From positions 372,001 through 436,000 of the forward strand of contig NZ_JBHUIT010000002.1 in NCBI RefSeq assembly GCF_042683045.1: a stretch of DNA of 64,000 bases, written 5' to 3'. Source of the DNA: Luteolibacter algae. GTDB taxonomy: Bacteria; Verrucomicrobiota; Verrucomicrobiia; Verrucomicrobiales; Akkermansiaceae. The position numbers and the translations under genes are program-made. A model generated the notes under the pieces. That model searched no databases. It was not told the DNA's origin and saw nothing but the letters and a program-made list of their open reading frames with translations. Below are positions 59,171 through 64,000 of the stretch, in pieces. Each line of letters opens with the position of its first letter. Within the stretch, counting starts at the first letter, position 1.

Positions 59171-59329
59171 TTATTTCTCAGCTTTATCAATGGGCTCGGG
59201 CTCGAAAGGGAGCAGTGAATCCCGCTCGAAGCTGGACTTGCGGCCACGGCGAGACTCTATCGCAAAGCAGACAACGAAAATCGCTGCCAGGCAGGAGCTG
59301 ACGAGTATGGTAATGCCGAGAACGTTCAC
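59171..59329 (-). CDS. Small single-helix protein upstream of ccoNO (CcoS-like)
   Basis: A 52-residue frame opening with GTG: MNVLGITILVSSCLAAIFVV begins the helix, followed by ESRRGRKSSFERD and the acidic tail SLLPFEPEPIDKAEK. It has one membrane helix, then a basic stretch. This size, layout and position directly before the oxidase genes fit a CcoS-type assembly protein for cbb3 oxidase, although the canonical GQFDD segment is absent. The stop lies 36 bases before the ccoNO start. No ATG exists in the frame, so the start is tentative. Confidence 0.6.
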   Translation of the reverse strand: MNVLGITILVSSCLAAIFVVCFAIESRRGRKSSFERDSLLPFEPEPIDKAEK

Positions 59330-59465
59330 GCGGAAAGTGGAGCAGACTTGCGGGAAAGGTGCATCGCGTTCCTTACCTTAGACTGCGCGTATCTTCTGCG
59401 ACTGATAGGAAATGCGCGGACAAGCCGTGTGAGGATGGGCTTTGCATCGCAAGGGCACAGGGCTT

Positions 59466-60485
59466 ATGGAAACGGGTGTGAGTCTGAAGGAAAAGCTGCT
59501 GGCGTGGATGCGGGGAGGAGAAGCATCGTTTGATGAAATGGCCTTGGCTGTCTTCGCCCATCAGTTCCGGGAAAACACGGCTTACCGGAGGTATTGTGAA
59601 AGTCTCGGAAAAACTCCCGGGACCGTGGATTCCTGGCTGGAGATTCCAGCCGTGCCGACAGATGTATTCAAGCTCCCCGAGATCGGTATCCGTTGCTTTC
59701 CGGCAGATAGAATCGGCGGGTTTTTCCTGACCTCCGGGACGACGCAGGAGGTGAAAGGCAAGCATGAGTTCACGGATCTGGAAATGTATCGGGCTGCCGT
59801 GCTCGGCGGCTGGCGGGAGCTCGGGATGCCGAACCTGACGTGCCCATCGTTTTTTTCCCAGAGGGCAAGTGATGCTCCGCATTCATCGCTCGTCCGGATG
59901 TTCGAAATACTGGCGGAAGATCTCGATGCCGATTGGCGGATCGATGGCGGGGGCGTGCTGGAAACCCACGGTTTTTTCCCCGAGGCTCCCACCGAAGTCC
60001 TCGGGACATCGCTTGCTCTGCTTAGAGTATGTGAGCAAATGCCCGCGTTGGAGCTCCCGGAAGGATCCTGGATTTTTGAGACCGGTGGTAGCAAAGGCCT
60101 CAGGAAAAGCTTCCGAGCGGAGGAGGTAAGATCGCTTCTATCACAGCATTTCGGCATCCCCTTGAGCCGCATTGTCAATGAATACGGCATGACCGAACTC
60201 TTCTCGCAATTCTACAAATGGGGCGGAGAGGAAACCCACAAAGGCCCGCCGTGGGTAGGAGTGAGAGTTTTGAATGTGGAAACCGGACACCTGGCCGCGC
60301 GGGGGGAAATCGGCTACCTGGAAATTATCGATCTGGCGAATTTGGAGAGCGTCTCCGCGATCAGGACGCAGGATCTTGCCATTGCTGCCGGGGATAGGGA
60401 ATTTCATCTCATCGGCAGGGATCCTGCGGCAATTGCCCGTGGATGCTCGCGTGGTGTGGAGGATGTATTAGGAGAAGCTGTATGA
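59466..60485 (+). CDS. LuxE/PaaK-family acyl-protein synthetase
   Basis: 339 residues. In bioluminescent bacteria LuxE activates a fatty acid as acyl-AMP and passes it to the reductase LuxC. The segments WLEIPAVPTDVFKLPEIG, FFLTSGTTQEVKGKHEF (adenylate-forming Ser/Thr/Gly loop), GGGVLETHGFFPEAPTEV, GSWIFETGGSKGLRKSFR and IVNEYGMTELFSQFY belong to this family. I chose the ATG at 59466; a TTG at 59442 adds eight residues. The stop overlaps the start of a LuxC-like gene (ATGA), so translation is coupled. No luciferase (luxAB) or luxD is in the window, so light production is not implied. Confidence 0.87.
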   Translation: METGVSLKEKLLAWMRGGEASFDEMALAVFAHQFRENTAYRRYCESLGKTPGTVDSWLEIPAVPTDVFKLPEIGIRCFPADRIGGFFLTSGTTQEVKGKHEFTDLEMYRAAVLGGWRELGMPNLTCPSFFSQRASDAPHSSLVRMFEILAEDLDADWRIDGGGVLETHGFFPEAPTEVLGTSLALLRVCEQMPALELPEGSWIFETGGSKGLRKSFRAEEVRSLLSQHFGIPLSRIVNEYGMTELFSQFYKWGGEETHKGPPWVGVRVLNVETGHLAARGEIGYLEIIDLANLESVSAIRTQDLAIAAGDREFHLIGRDPAAIARGCSRGVEDVLGEAV

Positions 60486-61519
60486 AGACACTCGCGGAAA
60501 GAATCGATTTCCTGATCTCACAGAGGGAAGCACTTGAAAAATGGGTCGGGACTTATGATGAGGCGATCCTGAGGCAGTGGCTGAGGGCAGAGATCGGCGA
60601 TGAGCGACGGCTGGAGAGCTGGGTGGCGGGCTCACGGGCAGTGGCGCGGGGGCCTGTGCTTCACATCGTGAGTGGAAATACCGAGCATGCGGCTTTCCAG
60701 AGCGTTTTTCGTGCGATCCTCATTGGCTGTGAATCGTGGGTGAAAGTGCCATCCGCCGGGCTGGCCGAATTCGAGAAATGGGCTGCCGGCGTGGCGGGTC
60801 TCGACGTGCGGCGGGTGCTGCCTGAGCAGTGGCGCGCGCCGGAGGTGGCCATCATCTATGGTGGAGCGGAAACGTTGACATTTTTTCGCGATTGGCTCTC
60901 TCCGGGAACGCGCATCACCGAGCACGGTCCGAAGCTGAGTGCGGCTTTCGTTTTCGAAAATCGAAAGGGGCTGGCCGAAGACCTGGCGGAAGACATCATG
61001 CGCTACGGTCAGCGGGGGTGCCTTTCTGTGCAAATGGTCTACTTCAGGGGGGATGTGCCACGATTTTGCGCAGATCTCGCGGCAGCGCTTGAGCGATACC
61101 TTGCGGAAAACGGGCGGGAGGAGCCGGATTTTTCGGAAGCGGGAGGAGTCCGCAATGAGCGGGAGCTGACACGCTTCCGTATAGCGAATGGAGCAAACCT
61201 CCAAATGTGGGAGAGTGCGGAATCAGTTGATTGGACGGTGGTCCTTGATGGTGAAGACATCAAATTGCGTGCCGGTCCCTTGAGTGGATTCGTCCGTGTG
61301 GTTTCTATGCCGGAATCGCTCACTCCGGATAAGCTTGGCCCGGAAATTGATTATCTATCGACAGCGGTTCTGGAGCCCATCTCGGCAGCGGATCAGCTCG
61401 ATCTGATAGCGCCGCCAAGAATATGTGCCCCGGGCAAAGGGCAAGAACCGGGGATTTTTTGGCATCCTGATGGTGAAATGCCTCTCGCCGGGCTTGTGCG
61501 CTGGCGGGATTTGGGATGA
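60482..61519 (+). CDS. LuxC-like acyl-CoA/acyl-protein reductase
   Basis: 345 residues of the aldehyde dehydrogenase-like LuxC family, which reduces activated acyl groups to aldehydes with NADPH. Family segments are VLHIVSGNTEHAAFQSVFRA (nucleotide-binding strand), LIGCESWVKVPS, GGAETLTFFRDW and RYGQRGCLSVQMVYF. Cys180 in the last is the candidate nucleophile. It is shorter than LuxC from Vibrio (about 480). It overlaps the LuxE-like gene upstream by four bases and may overlap the IF-1-like gene downstream in the same way. The aldehyde product could feed wax, lipid or signalling chemistry; this is inference. Confidence 0.85.
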   Translation: MKTLAERIDFLISQREALEKWVGTYDEAILRQWLRAEIGDERRLESWVAGSRAVARGPVLHIVSGNTEHAAFQSVFRAILIGCESWVKVPSAGLAEFEKWAAGVAGLDVRRVLPEQWRAPEVAIIYGGAETLTFFRDWLSPGTRITEHGPKLSAAFVFENRKGLAEDLAEDIMRYGQRGCLSVQMVYFRGDVPRFCADLAAALERYLAENGREEPDFSEAGGVRNERELTRFRIANGANLQMWESAESVDWTVVLDGEDIKLRAGPLSGFVRVVSMPESLTPDKLGPEIDYLSTAVLEPISAADQLDLIAPPRICAPGKGQEPGIFWHPDGEMPLAGLVRWRDLG

Positions 61520-61530
61520 GCTTTCTCCTG

Positions 61531-61746
61531 ATGTCTGAAACTGCGATCCAAACAACCGGCGTGATCCTTGAGCGCAAGGGCGAAATCCTTTACCGTGTGG
61601 AGCTGATGAACGGAAAAGTGTTGCTAGGCCACCTCTCAAAACCTCTGACGGAAGCAAAAACAGAATTTGCCGATGGGGCGAAAATCCGTTTGGAGCTCAC
61701 TCCATACGATTTCGATCAGGCACGGATCCTCAGCGCGGAAGCGTGA
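61531..61746 (+). CDS. Translation initiation factor IF-1-like protein
   Basis: 71 residues with the S1/OB fold of IF-1: TTGVILERKGEILYRVELMN, GKVLLGHLSKPLTEA and the nearly canonical IRLELTPYDFDQARI. IF-1 is normally 72 residues. The central part departs from the usual HISGKMRKNYIRI, and the basic residues there are replaced by acidic and neutral ones, so it may be a divergent paralogue instead of the main infA. It follows the LuxC-like gene, and an ATG at 61516 overlapping that stop is an alternative start. Context with lipid enzymes is unusual for infA, which normally sits with ribosomal genes. Confidence 0.75.
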   Translation: MSETAIQTTGVILERKGEILYRVELMNGKVLLGHLSKPLTEAKTEFADGAKIRLELTPYDFDQARILSAEA

Positions 61747-61788
61747 TCCCAGCGCATCGGACGATCTTGGGGCGGCGTTAGCCGCAGC

Positions 61789-62121
61789 CTAAAATGGCTT
61801 GGCCACACCTAGATAAGCGGCAGCGCTGGCGGCTAAAAGCGTCAGAGCAAAGACAATGGTTGGCGGCAGAACCTTCTTCTTGGATAGTGCCGGAGCCAAG
61901 CCGATGAAGAGCCAGATGCCGAATTTTACCATCCACCAATATTGGTCCATCGGCGGTTTCTCGAGCATGGCGAAGCCGATCAGAAGAATGAATAGCAACG
62001 CAACCCCGTGCAGGATACTTGCCGATTTTTTGCTGCTACCGCCGATCATTGTCGCGCCGAGGGAGGCAAACAGTGCGAACACGCCTGCAAGGTGTAGTGT
62101 TTTCAGTAAAAGTGGATCCAT
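61789..62121 (-). CDS. Small membrane protein of unknown function
   Basis: 110 residues with about four hydrophobic helices (TLHLAGVFALFASLGATMIG, ILHGVALLFILLIGFAML, MVKFGIWLFIGLAPAL, IVFALTLLAASAAAYLGV). The frame is open further upstream, but the ATG at 62121 is the natural start because the upstream part overlaps another gene and reads as non-membrane noise. The His residues and Lys-Phe-Gly-Ile-Trp in helix three recall small integral membrane proteins of the SirB/CopD type, without a firm match. It is convergent with the IF-1-like gene. Confidence 0.65.
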   Translation of the reverse strand: MDPLLLKTLHLAGVFALFASLGATMIGGSSKKSASILHGVALLFILLIGFAMLEKPPMDQYWWMVKFGIWLFIGLAPALSKKKVLPPTIVFALTLLAASAAAYLGVAKPF

Positions 62122-62208
62122 AGCTGGGCGGAAGCTTGGCGAGCAAGGTGCTGAAATCAAGAAAACTCGGAAAGTTGGAGGATTCTTACAACGTATGTGC
62201 TTTAACCA

Positions 62209-62448
62209 ATGAAACGAAAACTCGCATGGATTGGAGCTGTGTTCTCCGGATTGTATCTGCTCACCGCAGGGCCGATACCGGATCCGATCCCCTTTGTTGA
62301 CGAGGGAGTAGCGCTGGCTGTTTTCCTGAAATGCACACTCTACCTGGGGTATGACTTGCGGAAATGGTTGCCCTTCCTGTCTAAAAAAGGCAAATCCAAG
62401 CGTAGTCAAGAACCCAAAGACGATAAGGACATCACGATTGATGTCTGA
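62209..62448 (+). CDS. Small membrane protein with an IPDPIPF motif
   Basis: 79 residues. The segment FSGLYLLTAGPIPDPIPFVD followed by EGVALAVFLKCTLYLGYDLR resembles small membrane proteins of the DUF1232 type, whose hallmark is an IPDxIPF-like turn between helices. A basic and acidic tail follows (KKGKSKRSQEPKDDKDI). The function is unknown. It lies 38 bases before the cytochrome gene on the same strand and could be co-transcribed. Confidence 0.65.
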   Translation: MKRKLAWIGAVFSGLYLLTAGPIPDPIPFVDEGVALAVFLKCTLYLGYDLRKWLPFLSKKGKSKRSQEPKDDKDITIDV

Positions 62449-62486
62449 TTCTCCCCAGAAAACCCATCTGATAGATATTTAGAAAT

Positions 62487-64000
62487 ATGAGCACAGAAAC
62501 AGATCTCGATGCCGCAGGCTCGAAGCATAGAAAGCCGTGGGGGATCACCCTCATCGGACTGATAACCATCGGCGGGCTTATTGCCATGCCATATCTGGCT
62601 GGTGAGCCGGATGGCGAAAAAATGCCGGATATCGTCCGTTTCCTCGGGCATTTCCACCCTGTTTTACTCCACCTGCCGATCGGTATTTTTTCTTTGATCC
62701 TTTTCCAGGAGCTTCTGGCCATGGTTTCCAGGAAGAAGCCGCAAAGGACGATTTTTCCGATGTTCTTTGGCGCAGCCAGTGCTGTGCTGGCCGTGCTGGC
62801 TGGATTTCTTCTTTATCACGGTGGCGGCTTCGAGGGGAGTGAACTCGCTCACGATCACCTCTGGGGTGGCTTGATCTTCGCATGTGCCGCAGTCTTCACC
62901 TTTATTGTAAAATCCTGGTCGATGGCGCCGAGCTCATCCCAGGCATTCTATCGGGTGCTGCTTTTCTCAAGCGTGGGTATCATGGGCTACGCCAGCCACG
63001 ATGGTGCCTCAATCACCCACGGCTCCGATTACCTGACCCAGTATGCGCCGAACCCGATCCGCGAGGCGCTGGGGCTGGAGCCAAAAATCGAGAAGGAGGA
63101 GAAGGCAGCTAAGCCGCTGGAGGAGCAGATCGTCTATGCGGATATCATCCAGCCAATCCTGGAAATGCGCTGTGTGGAATGTCATAAGGAAGGAAAAGCC
63201 AAAGGGAAATTCCGCCTGGATACCTATGATCTCCTGCTCGCAGGTGGCAAGGAGGGCGAAGGTATTGAGCCCGGCAATGCCATCGACAGTAACATCATCT
63301 TCCGTATCGATCTTCCTGAGGACGATGACGAGCACATGCCGCCTGAGGGCAAAAAAGACATCGAAGACCATGAGGTCGCGATCTTGAAATGGTGGATCAA
63401 TCAAGGCGCGGATCCTGCCAAAACCGTGGGCGATCTGGAAATCACAGACGAGATCCGCGACGCGATCGGGAACCTGAAAATGACCGAGAAATTCGTCGAG
63501 GATCATGCGCACGGCGAAGGCTCATCCGATGCCGAAGCTGCGAACGCAGACTCCAGCCAACCCTCCGATGATTTGAAGAAAAGCGTCGATGCTCTCGCGG
63601 TAAAATTCCCGGGCGCGATTACCTTTGAGTCCCAGGAGTCCGCAGGTCTCACATTCACCGGTGTATCGATGCGTAAAACGCTCAATGACGATATTTTTGC
63701 GGAAGTCGGGCCGGTAATCGCTCAGTTGGTCAGTCTGGATCTCTCCGCTACCGGGGTGACGGACCGCACGGTCGCTCTTCTGGAGCCTGCGGAGAATCTG
63801 CGTATGATCCGCCTTTCCGAGACTCAGATCACCGATGCTGCAATGGACACGCTGGCGAAATTGCAGAATCTGGAGTCGATCAATCTCTACGGCACCAAGG
63901 TCACGGACGCGGGAGTCAAAAAACTCTCGGAATTGCCCAACCTCAAGCGTCTTTACCTCTGGCAGACCGATGTTTCGGATGCTGCTATGGAGGAGCTGAA
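62487..64000 (+). CDS. Membrane-anchored cytochrome c / leucine-rich-repeat protein (cut by window end)
   Basis: The frame is open from the ATG at 62487 to the window end (504 codons seen). Residues of about 20-190 hold about five membrane helices, including FHPVLLHLPIGIFSLILFQE, a DUF2231-like segment. Residues of about 215-310 are a PSCyt1-type cytochrome c domain with CVECH (Cys229-His233), GKFRLDTYDLLLAGG and EHMPPEGKK. From about residue 410 leucine-rich repeats begin (VSLDLSATGVTDRTVALL, LESINLYGTKVTDAGVKKL) and continue past the end. Such proteins are typical of Planctomycetes and Verrucomicrobia. The function is unknown; electron transfer at the membrane is likely. Confidence 0.88.
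   Translation, partial: MSTETDLDAAGSKHRKPWGITLIGLITIGGLIAMPYLAGEPDGEKMPDIVRFLGHFHPVLLHLPIGIFSLILFQELLAMVSRKKPQRTIFPMFFGAASAVLAVLAGFLLYHGGGFEGSELAHDHLWGGLIFACAAVFTFIVKSWSMAPSSSQAFYRVLLFSSVGIMGYASHDGASITHGSDYLTQYAPNPIREALGLEPKIEKEEKAAKPLEEQIVYADIIQPILEMRCVECHKEGKAKGKFRLDTYDLLLAGGKEGEGIEPGNAIDSNIIFRIDLPEDDDEHMPPEGKKDIEDHEVAILKWWINQGADPAKTVGDLEITDEIRDAIGNLKMTEKFVEDHAHGEGSSDAEAANADSSQPSDDLKKSVDALAVKFPGAITFESQESAGLTFTGVSMRKTLNDDIFAEVGPVIAQLVSLDLSATGVTDRTVALLEPAENLRMIRLSETQITDAAMDTLAKLQNLESINLYGTKVTDAGVKKLSELPNLKRLYLWQTDVSDAAMEEL

Noticed and set aside
59466..61519. A bioluminescence (lux) operon
   Set aside because: Only LuxE- and LuxC-like proteins occur. LuxA, LuxB and LuxD are absent, and the LuxC-like protein is much shorter than the Vibrio one.

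Overview
The window looks like chromosomal DNA of a free-living, heterotrophic member of the Verrucomicrobiota, probably Verrucomicrobiales-like. This is an inference from gene content: PVC-type cytochrome c proteins fused to propeller, HEAT or leucine-rich-repeat domains, a formylglycine sulfatase, a PEP-CTERM protein, a fused cbb3 oxidase CcoN-CcoO, a Bacteroidetes/PVC-style YebC, and moderately GC-rich codons. Most starts that I inspected lack a clear Shine-Dalgarno sequence. No rRNA, tRNA, CRISPR array or insertion sequence was seen.

Layout. 1-3.1 kb: end of asnS, ndk, an unknown gene, and a Sua5/TsaC-type tRNA modification gene. 3.0-6.3 kb (minus): a PP2C phosphatase-protein kinase protein downstream of an NNP-type nitrate/nitrite transporter that is broken by a one-base frameshift. 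6.4-11.0 kb: a polyphosphate block, ppk1 and ppx (minus) divergent from a PPK2 (plus). 11.1-13.2 kb: a possible membrane-protein remnant, then an overlapping patatin phospholipase/SLOG-domain pair that resembles a small conflict or signalling system. 13.2-16.2 kb: an unknown gene, nrdR, a membrane-anchored endonuclease/exonuclease/phosphatase-fold protein and an MmcQ/YjbR protein. 16.5-22.5 kb: a PEP-CTERM protein, two tandem LysR-like genes (the second cut by an in-frame amber codon), carboxynorspermidine synthase and a large secreted protein. 22.7-24.5 kb (minus): dnaN-yebC.

24.7-35.2 kb: a small membrane protein, pdhA-pdhB, a sulfatase, a uxaB-uxaA hexuronate operon whose UxaA is an internally duplicated 916-residue protein, and lpdA. 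The pyruvate dehydrogenase E2 gene is not here. 35.3-38.3 kb: a MenH-like hydrolase coupled to a GYF-domain membrane protein, moaA and an entericidin-like lipoprotein. 38.4-49.4 kb: galactokinase with a sodium/sugar symporter, an RpiB-GlyA fusion, an orphan gene, a double TM2 protein, zwf-opcA and kup. 49.6-55.5 kb: a secreted GH2 beta-galactosidase and a four-part SGNH/propeller/HEAT/cytochrome c protein. 55.8-59.3 kb (minus): the cbb3 oxidase genes ccoNO, ccoQ and ccoP, with a small ccoS-like gene upstream. 59.5-64.0 kb: a LuxE-like/LuxC-like pair overlapping an IF-1-like gene, two small membrane proteins and the start of a membrane-anchored cytochrome c/leucine-rich-repeat protein that runs off the end.

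Taken together, the genes describe an aerobe able to work under low oxygen (cbb3). It feeds on plant- or algae-derived sugars: beta-galactosides (GH2, symporter, GalK, then Zwf/OpcA), hexuronates (UxaB/UxaA) and possibly sulfated polysaccharides (sulfatase). It stores phosphate as polyphosphate.
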